NCBI GenBank assembly: GCA_012295275.1
Contig: CM022668.1
Span: 3,487,383 to 3,551,382, forward strand
DNA from: Chrysomallon squamiferum
Lineage: Eukaryota; Mollusca; Gastropoda; Neomphalida; Peltospiridae
Reading direction: 5' to 3'
Length of the DNA stretch: 64,000 nt
In this document: positions 1 to 13,800 of the stretch, piece after piece
Layout: each line of letters starts with the position of its first letter
Position numbering within the stretch: the first letter of the stretch is position 1
Notes under the pieces: generated by a model
What the model was told of the DNA's origin: nothing
What the model saw: the letters and a program-made list of their open reading frames with translations, nothing else
Databases searched by the model: none
Position numbers and translations under genes: made by a program

Positions 1-1298
1 ATTCTTTACCGAATATCTCTTCTTTGAAAAATAATAAATGTGACTGACCTTCAGAAATATAAGTAAACAATACAGTATTTTTTTGAATATGTTTAAGTAA
101 TCTATTTCACCTTTATGCAACAAAAAGTTGTATATCATCAATTTAATTGTGTTTGTTTTTCACCAGGTGTTGCCACAGTCGTGATTATTTAAACTCTGTT
201 TCAACATGAGCTGAATGCAGGAAACTCAGAAATAAAATATGATCAAATATAAAAATAAAATGAAAAAATTAACATTAAAAAAAAAAAAAAAAATAAAACA
301 AGAAAACAAAAAACAACAAACCATATCGATCTATAGACAAAGTAAAATAATTTAAATGTTCCTCTCAACAAAAAACAAAACAAATATATAATATAAAATA
401 AAAATAAAAGTATAAACAGTAATAAACTTTTAACACAAATAAATTTGTAAGCTTCTACATTCACACACAAACACATAATACAAAGCATAATACTAAAATA
501 AAGAGAGAAAAGAAAAAAGTTTTCTGTTTTGTTTTTTAACTCATTTCTTTCACCTGGTTGCACTAATGAGAGAAATTCTGTCACTCGTTTTGATGTTGTC
601 ACATACACCTGTAAATACCTGTTAACCTTCACACCAGTCCCAATCACACACGTTGAACAGATTTTTTTCTTTACAGTTTAACCTGTGAAGTTCTCTTCAG
701 TGTTGTCTTGTCAACAACATACAAAAACATCAATAATAATAATAACATGAAAATCTCTTAAATATATTTACAAGTTCAAAAATTTTGCTAATTACAGAAA
801 CATCAGAATAGTAAATTTGTTTGTATTAATCTGTTTAATCATTATAAATAAATAAAAACACTGCAATTCATTTCTATCTTGATAAATAACCTGACATGCT
901 GCCATCTTAACAGTAGCACAAAGCAGAGAAAAAGCAAACACAGTCAATCTCTTTAAGACCAAATCCTTCAAGTCGGACTGCAAATAGACACAAATACCAA
1001 ACCAGTCAAGTGTAGTGGAATAAAAAAGCACAGTAATAACAAAAATGGAATTATAAATGAATGCATGGAGGTAGTTTGGTGCTGTAATAAGATTTGGTTT
1101 CACAATGTCATTATCTCTGGGAGGCTAACTTCATTGTTATGCATAGCTCAAGTAGTTCATGTGTCACGAGTGTGCAAACAATATAATAAAATATATATAT
1201 AAAAAAATAAATGATAATAAAATAGAAATTAAAGATAATAAATAAATAACCACAATACCGGCTGAATGTATTTCATGTATAACTATGTAAAATAACAC

Positions 1299-1299
1299 A

Positions 1300-1350
<51 letters not shown>

Positions 1351-1365
1351 ATGAATGAATAAATG
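1299..1365. repeat. (AAAT)n microsatellite
   Basis: Tetranucleotide tract of about 16 units, with a few AATG variants at the distal end. It translates as a spurious FIYL repeat on the minus strand. Confidence 0.95.
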
Positions 1366-1445
1366 AACAACAAACAAGGGACTGTTGACAAAAACTAAAT
1401 GATTGAATCCAGTTATCTCAACATTCTCGAACTTTTTAGTCTTTT

Positions 1446-1448
1446 ATT

Positions 1449-1479
<31 letters not shown>

Positions 1480-1482
1480 TTT
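1446..1482. repeat. (TTA)n microsatellite
   Basis: Trinucleotide tract of about 12 TTA units with one T-rich interruption. Confidence 0.9.
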
Positions 1483-1723
1483 TAGTAGTCATTCTACACA
1501 ATTTTGAAATAAAAATAAAAATAATAAATACTGATAATAACAAAAACATAAAAAGGGAACCATACAGAATCAAAAAATTAAATAATATTTTTGTTTTCTT
1601 TGATGTAACAAAATTATCTAATATTATAAAGATTAAAAAATAAATAAAAATTAAGAAATGTTGTCATAAAATGTGTCAAATTAAGAAAAGTAATAAGGAT
1701 GAGATTTATTTGCTAATAAAGTG

Positions 1724-1795
1724 TCACTGATCAAAGTTCCTGCTGTCCGATATTGCATGTCTGGAGCTCTTCATCAGACTGGATGTGAGACTGCA
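1724..1795 (-). CDS. Candidate terminal coding exon, gene unknown
   Basis: On the minus strand a strong 3' splice site (TTCTGTTGTTTTCAG) ends at 1796. It is followed by 23 open codons in the first phase (beginning CSLTSSLMKSSR) and a TGA at 1724-1726. A second phase is also open (containing SDEELQTCNIGQQEL), so phase cannot be decided from this exon alone. An AATAAA hexamer follows within about 20 bases. It lies on the same strand as the signal-peptide exon at 16450-16585 and could be its last exon, but I could not identify the exons between them. I recognise no family. The call rests only on splice-site quality and a short open frame, so it could be chance. Confidence 0.22.
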   Translation of the reverse strand, partial: CSLTSSLMKSSRHAISDSRNFDQ

Positions 1796-3218
1796 CTGAA
1801 AACAACAGAATAACAAAAAAAGCTTCGGGATTCTTTTGCTGAACCACATGTGTTATTATTTCAAACACCTTGCATCGTCTTTGAGCTACACCACAGGAAA
1901 TATTGTTTTCTTGCTAATAAATTCTCTTGCTAAGAAATCAGAGAAATAAAACAACTGAAAAAATAAAAATGCATACATAATAAAATAAAATAAATGCTAA
2001 ATTATCGATTTCTCTTCCATCACATAATTAAAAATCAGCACAATATCATAATACTGTATTTAAAAGTCTCTGCACTTTATTCCATGAAATACAATGTCTG
2101 TATATTAATACAATACCTGTGTATTATTTGAGTTACACAATTTTCACATTATTCCACATAACCCTTTCTAACACAATACTTTCACATTATTCAGTGCAGC
2201 CCCATCCCTGACCTCTGCCAGTATTAGACTATCTATGTGTGCTCTATTACACTACAAAATGAGTTTCAAGATGAGATTTTCTGTAAAATGTCTGTTTTTT
2301 CTTCTTGTCACTGATTCTGCTGAATGGGCTGGTAATAATGGTAATCCAGGATATGAGAGTTTTTCCTGCAAATCTCAGGTTGTCATAATTTCACAAAGAA
2401 TGTCCAGTATGAATCAGCATCAGTTTTAGAAAAAGAAAGGAACTTGTAGTATTTGTTATAGTGGTTAACTACAGTCTGACCAGTCACATTCCAGCAGAAA
2501 ACTCCAATCCTGAATAGTTATTAAATGTATAATTCTTTTAAAGATTTGTTTGTTGTTTTTTTTCACCGATAGGAAAACACATTCATGGCTTTTGAACTGT
2601 CACAGAACTCTGGTAGGAAATGGATTATGTGGAAAAGATTTTATATAATTGCTTTTCTGTGGATAATCAGTTAGAAACACAACATGGTGTCAAACATTTT
2701 GATAGCAGTTTTTGTTAGTAGATTTGAAAAACCTATTTATACATACCAAGTTTTCATTTATTAAAATGATATGATTATAAATATTATTAAACAGACTACT
2801 TTTAGATACTACCAAAACAGGACTAAATACACAAACCTACTTTACTAGATTCTTATGTGTTTATAGCAGATTTTGTTCACAAGCAGGTGTCAGGTACAAG
2901 ACATTAGCTAAGTGTGTTTACTGTATGGGACAAATAACACAGTTATGTCACAGAACAGAGACAGGAGAGGAGCTGGCCAGTGTTTATCTAGCACTAATTG
3001 GACAATCTCTCTGCTGAAATGAGATGTGGAAAATTTGCTCAGTTACTTCACTGCTGTTGTCTCAACAAAATGTCATTTTTAACAGCCAGCATGACATGGC
3101 ATTAAATCATCTCCCTCCCTTCTACCCACATCAATGTAAGGTTACAGGTCAAGTGGCCCATTAATGTTTCAAGGAGTAAGGTAATGAAAATTCTGATCAG
3201 TGAAAATATGGGCTGATC
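1796..3218. other. AT-rich stretch, no gene seen
   Basis: Probably intronic or intergenic. A 64-codon plus-strand ORF at 2235-2429 has no recognisable domain and no splice or promoter context, so I do not call it. Confidence 0.5.
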
Positions 3219-3322
3219 ATTATTATTTCACTGTAGTAAATTTCCTGAAATATTATTGAACTTTAGCGTAGTTATTATTTCACTGTAGTAAATTTCCTGA
3301 AATATTATTTAACTTTAGCGTA
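3219..3322. repeat. 52-bp tandem duplication
   Basis: Two head-to-tail copies of a 52-bp unit containing TTTCACTGTAGTAAATTTCC and ACTTTAGCGTA. The copies differ at about one position near the end of the unit, which indicates a recent local duplication. Confidence 0.9.
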
Positions 3323-4855
3323 TTGTGTCACTGTGTTTCAAGAATAGGTAAAAAGAAATAGTAATAATAAATTGATAACATTTTATTATTCTATTATTTT
3401 TCTCTTTCTTTTTATTATTGATCATTCATAGAAATAGTGCTTCTGAAAGCTAGAACATTAAAACCAATGTGAAAAGAGTTGGTGAATGTGAGTCACTTCT
3501 TACCACTTCAAAAATATGAATCTTTTATTTACTTTATGGACATTTGACTTTTTATGCAAATGGTCAGTTATATTTAATATATAGTAATCCATCATTTATG
3601 TTCATTGGGTCATATTTCCATATATCAGAATATATAATGAGTATGTTTAGACATTATAGATATGAATGTTACGCTCAGGTGTACATTCTCCATGACCAGC
3701 CCACATGTTCTGTCTATGTTCTCTCTCTCACTCACATAATATAAAAAAAACCTCTTCAGTTACAAATATTATCTGTATTTTAGAAATGATATATTAATGA
3801 TTTTAGTAAAATACAATATAGTTAAAGCTAGGTCAACAAAGTTCTTATAGCCTAACACATCATTAAACCCAGTAAACAAGTAGGTCACTGGTTGTTTATC
3901 AGTATTATTTATTGTTCTTGTTCCCATCATTTGAACAGAATACTGAAATTGGTGCAGTTTATTGAAAACAAGTCAAGTTCATTAAAATGTACTTTCAGTT
4001 TCATTCCCTGTTAGAAAACTGTCACCCAGTACTCGGTCACCCTGAGATTGGTTAACAGATTTGTAGGTTTATTTGGGAACATGCTGTCAGAATCAGGGAC
4101 AGGAGGCACTCTGCAGGGCACTGTGTGTTAGTTTTGTTTGTAAATATTACACACACTGAACTGGGTTCAGAAATGTGAAATAATGTCAATCACGTAATTT
4201 TACATGTGTGTCAGTACTGTTTTGTTAATGTACCATGTGATTACATACATTATTATTTTTATTATACAACAGTGATGAATTAAACATCCACTGCAGATAT
4301 GTACTGATGTGATGATGATGATAAATGTTGATTAATTATTCAGCTAGGATTGCCTATTGTAACAATTATCTTTTGCTGGAGTAAGAATTTCTCTTTTGTA
4401 AGAACCATTTCTCTAGTTTAAGAACTGCTTTTCTTTCAAGTAAAAATCAGATTTCTTTCTGGTAAAAATTGGATTTCATTATTATGTTTTGGAATATTTT
4501 GTGAAGAACTGAGTTTTTCTTGTAAGAATTGTTTTATCAAGTGAAAACTGATTTCAATATGCTAAATTAGGTCTAATTACATTATGTTAGAACACAATGC
4601 AGGACATTTTCTGATGACTGTATACTCATTTAGTTAGTCATTGTTGGATACATCACCAAAGATTTTGACAATGTAGAATTACTTCTTTAGTCTGTTGATT
4701 AGTCAATATTGATTCAAAAACACAAAGTGACTGATCATTGTGCATTCACTTACTCTGTTTGAAGGTAACAATTATATAAAATCTGATGGGTTTTTTACAG
4801 ATAAAGTATGACTGATTCTCTTCTTTTGGAAAATTCAAAACGGCATCAGAGAAAT
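3323..4855. other. AT-rich stretch with diverged short repeats
   Basis: No coding support. Between about 4370 and 4560 a degenerate unit of roughly 28-35 bp recurs five to six times (cores such as GTAAGAATT, GTAAGAACC, GTAAAAATC followed by TTTCT). It is probably an old minisatellite. Confidence 0.4.
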
Positions 4856-5650
4856 TACTGTATATACTTGTATAAGTCGAATTTTTGGGAGACTATATTA
4901 AGGTAATATTTTGGGGGTCGACTTATACATAGGTAATGCTTTTGTAGCTGTTGCTGAAGAGTCGCCATTTTGACTATTTTTTGCTACAGGATGCATCTAA
5001 AATAATGCGGTCTTTCAGCTTTTCTAAAAATATAATTTTATCGTACAAAATTTTTTTTAAAATTAAATAACAAAACCAAATATGAAGGTAAAACATGATA
5101 TTCTTCCATTTAATGACATAAAAATGCATTTTAAAGCGAGAAAACCGTCAGTATGGCATTATGCCTTACGGTGTCTTGCAATGATCTAGGAATGCAGACT
5201 TCTCTGCCGAATTGCACTAAATATCGGTCCTAATTTCATAAACAAAACTCACTTGTTTAATTGTAAAGAATTTGGTGAATTTGCAATCATCATTAATATC
5301 CACTACCGACAAATTTTGTAAATCATAGAACGGCTAAAGTTAGGTCTCCATGTTAGACCTATTACATTAATGAGATACTATTTATGATACATTTAGGCTA
5401 TAGCTCGTGTAATACATGCATTTACGTTATTATGGTATGTTCGTGCAAGTTACAGTTCGTGCAAGTTATGTTACAGTAGGCGTACAACGTAGGCCTTAAT
5501 GGCACTGTCACACTGGTCTAAAAATAGTGACAATGCCTGGAATCTACAGTTGACTTATACACAAGTAATACCTAAAATGACGCAATTTTTGGTCTTAAAA
5601 TACACATCGACTTATACATAAGGTCGCCTTGTACACAAGTATATACGGTA
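4856..5650. mobile_element. MITE-like non-autonomous DNA transposon
   Basis: The ends are inverted repeats. The left begins TACTGTATATACTTGTATAA, and the reverse complement of the right begins TACCGTATATACTTGTGTAC. Subterminal copies of a GTCGACTTATACAT-type motif occur in both arms: left near 4917-4931, right near 5552-5566 and 5608-5622. There is no ORF. The 795-bp insert carries many more CpG dinucleotides than its flanks, which suggests a different mutational history. I found no exact target-site duplication; the flanks GAGAAAT and GTGAGAATT are only loosely similar. The superfamily is undetermined. Confidence 0.65.
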
Positions 5651-7960
5651 TGTGAGAATTTCACCAATCCTTGAAATTCATAATTACTCTTCTTAAATGC
5701 AGCCATTTATTATAAAATGTGATAACAAAAGTCCTACAAAATTTTAACTTTTTTGTTTGTTGAAACTTTAAATACAGCAGTTGAGAAACCTTGTAATTTC
5801 CTGTTTCCTTATGTTTGAAATTTAAATGCAGCTATTTCAAACAGAAAAAAAAACCCCAAAACCTGTGAATACCTCAGTCCTTTTTTGCTTGAGAATCCCT
5901 GTAAATTCTACAACCCCTGAATGACTGAGATCTAAGCTTAGCAGTGAAAACCAGAAGATAAAACCTGTAAAATGTCCTCAATATTTTTTTTTGTTTTAAA
6001 CACAGCAGTGTGAAGAGAAGTCTCTTGTTTAATTACTGCAGTGGATTTATCTGGTGATTTCCTACATCTAATGGATTTTTACAGGTCTTACTGAGATTTC
6101 TTTTAAAGTGCCACGGCAAATGTGACTTTCTTGTTAGTTCTGACACTGAGATATTAGAAAGAGTTTTTATTTCTCTCATCAATAACATTTGCTGGTTTTG
6201 TCAGGGGCTCTTGCAGGCGAACATCCACCCATCTGTCATGCTGCGTTAAAAAGAATACAGGAAAATGTTTGGAAATAACTTATGAGAGGCCTACATAAAA
6301 AAATTTATTGTTTTAATGGAAAATAATATATTTGCTTTATCTGGTAAAAGGAAAATAATGTTTGTTTAATGAAATTTGTTTTTTTTATTTAAAGAAGGGT
6401 GGAATTAAAACTTGGGCACATTGATTTCTCATTGTGTAAAGTACTATTCACAACTATATTACCCTTACAGAGTTACACTGTTTAATAAATAACACTTTCT
6501 GGACTAGCAAGGTTACTGTGACTGAATTAAATAGGTTGGGTTATACTGCTGAACTAATTCAGGTTACTCTAAACTATCAATCAAATTAACATTGGTTTCT
6601 TGTAACTGGCTTTTCTTACTGCACTAGTAACAGTTATGTTAACTCAACTGCTACATAAATTGTCTGCTAAGAAAAAGATTCTTTAAGGGGAACTGAACTA
6701 TCTTATGTCCAACCTGTCTACATGTTCTATGTCATGTATACTCTGTATCATTACCTTAGTGAACGTTACATCCTATATCATATACTTTGATATACAGTAT
6801 AATATCGCTTGTATAGATCTACAAAATACAACAAAAAGTAACACATGTGTATTATACATAAACTCCACTTTCTGTGCCAGTTATGAACTTAGCTTATATT
6901 ATAACATGCTGTTAGTAGAAGTAAATTTTGGTGTCTTCTCTAGTTTTTGTTTTAAATTGATGTTTACTATATGTTTATTTATTTCTACCACAGTGTTACT
7001 TGTAGTTTATGTAACAGAAAAGTTTGGTTTAAGACTGACAAGGTAATAGATATACAGTAAAGTCTGCCAGGGTCACTGACAAGAAAAGAGATTAAATATT
7101 TTACAGACATTGTAACTAGTGTATCTAGCTGTGCTGATCAGATCACTTTGTTTTTCTATTGTCCACCTACAACTTGAGTTTGCTGATGACTAGAGAGATG
7201 TCTGCTGCTAGAAAACTGATCACAGCTATCAAATCTCTCAACTCAAAAACAGTTTCATATCTTCACGGCTGTTGTTTTTTTTTTTTTTTATATTGGAGAA
7301 CAAATTTATGCCCCTCTTTTTATCTTTTTCCTTCTACATTAAAAAATCATACATTTTGTGTCTGAATGCACACTCGACTAACATATACACACCCACCAGG
7401 ATGGTTTTTCTCACTTCCTTTAAACCTGTCTGCTCAAGACACTGTCATATATACATAGTGAAATATCATTATTTCTACATCAAAACCAGATTCCTCATAT
7501 TTACAGCTGAGACTGATAGCCCCTCTATCTAAATGACAGATTCTTGCATGAATTCCTTCACAAACATGGAATCTAATTAAACAAGAAGTCTGACCAGACA
7601 AAATTGCTAACTGACCACTTGACCAGTAACTGGACATCTCATTAGATAGTCAACGACTACAGAACCATTGGTCAGTATTCTTACAACTGATTACAGTTAT
7701 TGGAATGGTTGGGTGATCAATTACAGTAGCAGAAAGTAATAACCTGAAAACTGGACGTTGGTCATTGCTGGTCAGCTCATCTGTTAATCAACAATTTGAA
7801 CACGTCAAGGGGCTCAAAGATTTTGTGTAACATGTAAACTGATTTATAATATATATCCTTGATAATATCCAAGGTTATAAAGTTAAAACAAAATCATATT
7901 ATGATGTATATGATGTAAGCATATGTATGTATGTATGTATATATGTGTGTGTGTATATAT
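5651..7960. other. AT-rich stretch, no gene seen
   Basis: Contains open frames of up to 113 codons (6705-7046, plus) rich in Tyr, Ile, Leu and Cys. None has a recognisable domain or a clear splice context. Treated as intron or intergenic. Confidence 0.45.
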
Positions 7961-8068
7961 TCTTTATTCATAATTTTAAAGCAGTATAATATACATATGA
8001 TATGATGAATTTATTGTATAGGAAAATATCATATGTATATTATACTGCTGTAAAATTAAGAATAAAGA
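7961..8068. repeat. Long near-perfect hairpin
   Basis: Left arm 7961-8003 and right arm 8026-8068 are reverse complements at about 41 of 43 positions, separated by a 22-base loop. The arms begin TCTTTATTC and end in CATATGATAT next to the loop. Either transcript would fold into a stable stem. It could be a tiny fold-back element (MITE) or a small-RNA precursor; sequence alone does not separate these. Confidence 0.85.
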
Positions 8069-8578
8069 GTTAAGCTACTATTCTGTTAACCTATAGGACT
8101 AATTTACTGAATATTGTGCTGTTAAATCTAATAATTGAAGTATCTACTGTAAGAAACATTGTATACAATATATAATTATACTCTGATAAAATTCATTTTC
8201 TTTTCTTTTCTACTTTAATAGGATAATGCTATGAAAAGGTACTGAAAATTATATGCTAGAAAATTCACTTTTTTCTCTGGTTAGCTGTAACAGCATCAAC
8301 AACTGTAGCATGTAGTAGCATCAACAACAGCAGCATGTAGTAGGTGACATTGCAATACATCAATACACGACTGAACATTAACAGACAATAAAAGAAAAAT
8401 TGTCCATAAAAATATCCAGTTATTTCCAGGATTGCATTATCTTGATGGAAACCAGAAACAGGTATATATTTAGATACATGCATCCAGAAATGTTCCATTG
8501 ACTTGTAGCATAAACACACATTCTGACTGATGTCACAAAACTCATTCACAACATACTCACACACAGATACTCACTGAT

Positions 8579-8926
<348 letters not shown>

Positions 8927-9174
8927 AAACAATCACTAACTCTCTCCATCTGAATGCTGATAAAATGTCTGTGCAGAGTAGCAGGCAACACTTGTACACT
9001 GATCTCACACTGGAGGACTGGTCATATTGAAGGGAACATGGCTACCAGTGAAGAAATCAAACATTGATTCCAAGAACTTCACATTTTCAATTGTGGTATT
9101 ATGAAGGAACAAATTTAGATGTGTTAAGATGTTGGTGATAACAAGTGGCAAAAGAAAAAGATAAAATTATATAT

Positions 9175-9260
9175 TACACACACACACACACACACAACAC
9201 ACACACACACACACACACACTACACACTCACTCTCTCTCACACTCACACACACTCACTCA

Positions 9261-9303
<43 letters not shown>

Positions 9304-9334
9304 ACATATACACACTCACTCTCTCTCTCTCACT
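9175..9334. repeat. Compound (CA)n/(CT)n microsatellite
   Basis: Alternating CA blocks and CTCA/CTCT blocks, ending in a short CT run at about 9318-9332. Confidence 0.95.
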
Positions 9335-10302
9335 GTTGGATAACCATCAAATGGCATCACCCTCCACAATTAATTCTGAAAAACTAAAAAATAATTTAAA
9401 AAAAAAAAGCTCACCTTCAGTCTTTATTCTTCCTTTTTCATTCTCCTTTTATTTTTTCAGAATTAAAAATATTTTCTCTATATTTTATTCAGAAATAATG
9501 AATGAAAACAACATGTAATTATTATTATTATTTTAATAAAAATAAAAATTAAGAAGCAAAAACAAAAAAAAGAAAAGAAATTTCTTTACAATAACGTGAT
9601 CTCCAATTTTGTTCTGAACTAAGAAGTAAATTATTTATTAGTATTAATTTATTCATATTTACTTATTAATGAAGATAAAACTGGAATTAAACCAAAAAAA
9701 GTAATTCCCCACTGAACAAACCAAGCAGCAATCTTTTATACGAAGTTGAAAATTAATCAAATTATTTATTAATTAATCACCAGTTTTGTGCAGTCTATTG
9801 TTTGCAATTATGTACTGTTTCACAATCAGCTTGACAAGAAGAAACAAATCGATGTTGTTCACTTCACTGTGACTGGCTACTTTCCACTGGTTGTTATATG
9901 TGTGAAGGTGACAATAAAACCAATTATCTACCACCTGGTAATACAATACTAACAATACTCGTTTATTCTTGTCATGAAATATTGATCATCTGCAATCACT
10001 TGACATGTAACAACAACAAGATCAATCCACGATACTTTCCTGCCTTACTGCTTTCTTAATTCAACCATAACATGCAACCATCTTTGTTCTTAAATAAGTC
10101 TTAAAAATTATACAAATTAAAATATATACATGTATCAATCTAATGTGGATGTTTTCTTTTCTTTTCTTTTTGTTTTCTTCTTGTTGTTTTTTTGTAAAAA
10201 AAAAAGTTTCTAGAAAATAAATTTAATATCGACTGTTTTGCTGAAATATTTACAAATTAACAACTTGATATAAAAATAAGATATTTTAATAAACTATAAA
10301 GT

Positions 10303-10338
<36 letters not shown>

Positions 10339-10783
10339 TGCACATGTGAAACTTGTAAATAAACACAGGCAGTCTGTTGAAATTATTTAACATATAAATA
10401 TATACTGTAATGAAACCTGTGTTTAGTGAAAGCTAGTTACATCACACTGCAGTATCAAGTATTCATCAAACTGTTACACCACTCTCTGTAAATAGACAGA
10501 TCACACTCTGAGGTAAACATGTTTACAATTCAGTTTACCTATCTCCGTTTGGCACAAACAGTATGTTACTGTAGAGGTTAGACACGTTAAAGTAATAAAA
10601 AGGTTACTGACCGCCCTGGGCTAGGGTGGAGTAATGCTGGGTGTGTTCATCACAGAAATTAGGAGTCATTTTATAATTGTTGAAAACTGAATCAAAAATA
10701 CATATCAATAAATATACTTGTGGTAATTTTGAATTTTGTTATCGTTTTCTTTATTTTAAACAGCTACAGTAACATATTTATAA

Positions 10784-10828
<45 letters not shown>

Positions 10829-13800
10829 CATATGTGCATATGTGTGTATTTTTATATATAGGTGTGCTTTTTTCAGTGAAGGTAAATGAAAGTGTATTAT
10901 ACATGTGTTTGTTTTTATGTGAATCAGCTTCAAGGAGTCCATGTATGTTTTTATGTTTGTTAGTATATTTCTTTAGTGATAAAATTAAAACTATGTTAAC
11001 ATTTATATATTTCATGTTAGTGAACATATTTATATCAGTTACTGCCGTGTTTTGATGGTAACATGTCTAGAAAAACAGTTACTTTTGTGACTTGATTTGA
11101 ACAAATCAATCTATGGACATGCTGCAAAGTCAAAGAGTAACATTATTTTTTAGTCTTTATGTACTTAGTCCACCTTTCTTTCTTTTTTATAACTTTTTAA
11201 AATTGCCTTGAGTAAATGTTAAATTTTTCACAATACTATGAAAATACTTTTCTTAAAGCATGTTCTTTCTGGATATTTTACATAATGTTACATCATATTG
11301 ACAACTGTTCCTTAATTAGAGGTATTCAATAGTCTTTAAGGAAAGATAATGAAAGGAATGAAAAAGAATAAATGTTGGAAGACGATAACAGAGAAAGGGA
11401 AATCAATTAAAACGAATGGAGTAAATAAAAATTATAGGAAGGAAAAGATTATATGTTTGTATTAAGAAATAAAGTGAAAAGAAAAGAAAAACATAATAAT
11501 AAAAATTAAAGCTTTAGTTTTGTAAAATAATATTAATTTGCCTGGTTAAAAACTGTTATAAAATGCTTTTTATTTGGTAATATAAGATTTTCTACACAGC
11601 TTACTGCTATATTCAAATACATGTGAAAACAAATAGTCTATTCTCTATAGAAATCTGTAGGGTTTTTTAACAATTCTTTTTGTGTGTTTAAGCAGATTAA
11701 CACAAAGATAGGATTTTGGCAGGCTGCCCTTGCTCTGCTCAACAGAAGTAGATTGTAGCCTCAGTGACATAACAACAAAATGTTTTTTATTACTTACTCA
11801 GCTAGGTAAGTGGACAAGTCATTTTAACCTTTTACACTTTAATTTTGAAATAGTTAATTAAATATAAAACTGAATGTGTCTCTTTTATGAAAATTATATA
11901 TTTATGTGTTTATACATATGGTGTATAATGCACTTGCACAAATGTAAGTGATGAGTAAGTTTGTGTTATGTAACATGTGCCATGTGTTAGTAAGAAACTT
12001 AATACAAAATAACAGCATGTGGACTAAGAGATGGGAGAAAAACATTGCTGATTAACATTGTGCTAACAACAATGAATCACTAAGTAAAACTGACACGTTA
12101 CCCACCAACTTGACTGATAGCTTTTTATTTTCGAGCAGAAGTATACTTAAAATCTATTTATAACAATAAAATCATAATTTCTGCCTATCTGTGCAGGTGT
12201 CATCTAGTACATCCTTGAGTGGGGGTGGAATATCAATTACATCTTAATAATCATTTTATTTTTAGATTTAAAACGTCAAAATAAGTAACATAATATTTTA
12301 AATCTAACGCATGCACGTGTGTGTATTTTCAGTGAGAGACAGAGAGAGAGTATTTGTTTACATTATAGGGAAAATAATAATTATAAGAATTAAAAAAAAA
12401 AAAAAAAATTAAATAAGAAAAAGAATAAATAAATAAATATTAATGTTTATGTTTGTTTATTTTATGTTTTAACAGATTTAGATAATGAAAAGAAATGTAG
12501 GTAATTTTCTAAAATGAGAATAACTCTGGCTAGTGAAACCTGTAAGAGGTAATGAAGAATCAGTATAACTGTGAGTCAGTCTTATTAACATCACTCTTGT
12601 TCAGCTTCACTGCACACAACAGTTGTTATCACATATTTTAAATTAACCACATTTTGTTGTATAGCAAATTTACAAAATGCTAAATTTACCCATTTTCCAA
12701 TATGATGTGTATTTAGCCTTTAGTTTAATTTCCATCTTTCAACACTTCAGTTATATAAACATTTCTCTCACAGCTTTTAGGTACTACATAATAACTAATG
12801 ACAATAATAATAATTTAAAAATAGAAAAAGAAACAAAAGATGATAATAAATGAAGAGTGTAGTGTAGAGAAAAGAACCTGTGACCTTTCAGTTACAACAA
12901 ACGTTTTAAAATGTCAGTCTGGTCTCATTTTCCTTGTCACTTTTTAAACTTTTCAAATGTGCAAACAATGTTTTCTCTGTGTCACAGGTTTCAATGCAGT
13001 GATGATGAAGGTTGCTATGTGATGTTCTCTTTAAATGTTCCAATGCTGGCTGACATTGAAAAGAGACCACAAAAATAAACTTTATAAAAGTTAAAGCTGA
13101 AATACCTGAAGAAGGTAGGGCTAAATATCAGAATCAAATTGGCAATTAATATAAAATTTCAAGTTGTTATGTTTTGCAAAATGGCATTTTTAAGATTCAC
13201 TCAGAAGATATTTCTGAAAAAGGCAACAGAAATTGGCAGCTATTTAGTTTTAAGTTGTTCATAAATGCAAGAAGAAAGGAGAACTCAAATTAATTTTTGT
13301 TCTTGTTATTTGCAAAAACCAAGTTTTTATTACACTTAAGATTTACTGCAACTATCCACGAAATTTATCAGAAAGTGCAACAGACACAGAACACATTTAA
13401 CAGGCTGCAGGCAGCTGGTCACTATCAAGTCATTTATAAATAGAGTCTGTCTGTGCACTTGAAAGATTTTCTTGCTGCTTTAATGTAGGATCTTGAAATT
13501 TCCCTTGTGTTGAAAATAATCATTTAAACAAGTCGGAAATACCCTTCTGTTGCAAATATCTATTGAAGTAGCTTGAAAGAACTCTTCAGTGGCAAATATC
13601 TATTTAACAATGTTGAAATGTTCCCTCTAAGCCACGATGAACTCTCAAAGGCTTGAATAATCTGTTGTTGTTTACCATTTCATTTCTACTTAAAATATTT
13701 AGTATTTTCTATTTCAAGTAACATATTTAGTAATTTCTGATTAGTAGATTAGAGAAATCAGCAGTAACTTAGAGAAATCAGCAGACTGTTGTCATATAGA

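Larger units (their letters stand above)
1..1723. other. AT-rich non-coding stretch
   Basis: No supported coding sequence. The stretch is very AT-rich and A-rich on the plus strand, with a run of about 17 A near 277-293, an (AAAT)n tract and a (TTA)n tract. Several AATAAA-type hexamers occur on the minus strand, so part of it could be 3' UTR of the candidate terminal exon at 1724-1795. The minus-strand ORFs here are low-complexity Phe/Leu/Ile/Tyr strings typical of translated AT-rich DNA and are not called. Confidence 0.6.

Noticed and set aside
6705-7046. 113-codon plus ORF
   Set aside because: Composition (Tyr, Ile, Leu, Cys, Ser) is that of translated AT-rich DNA. No domain, promoter or splice sites.
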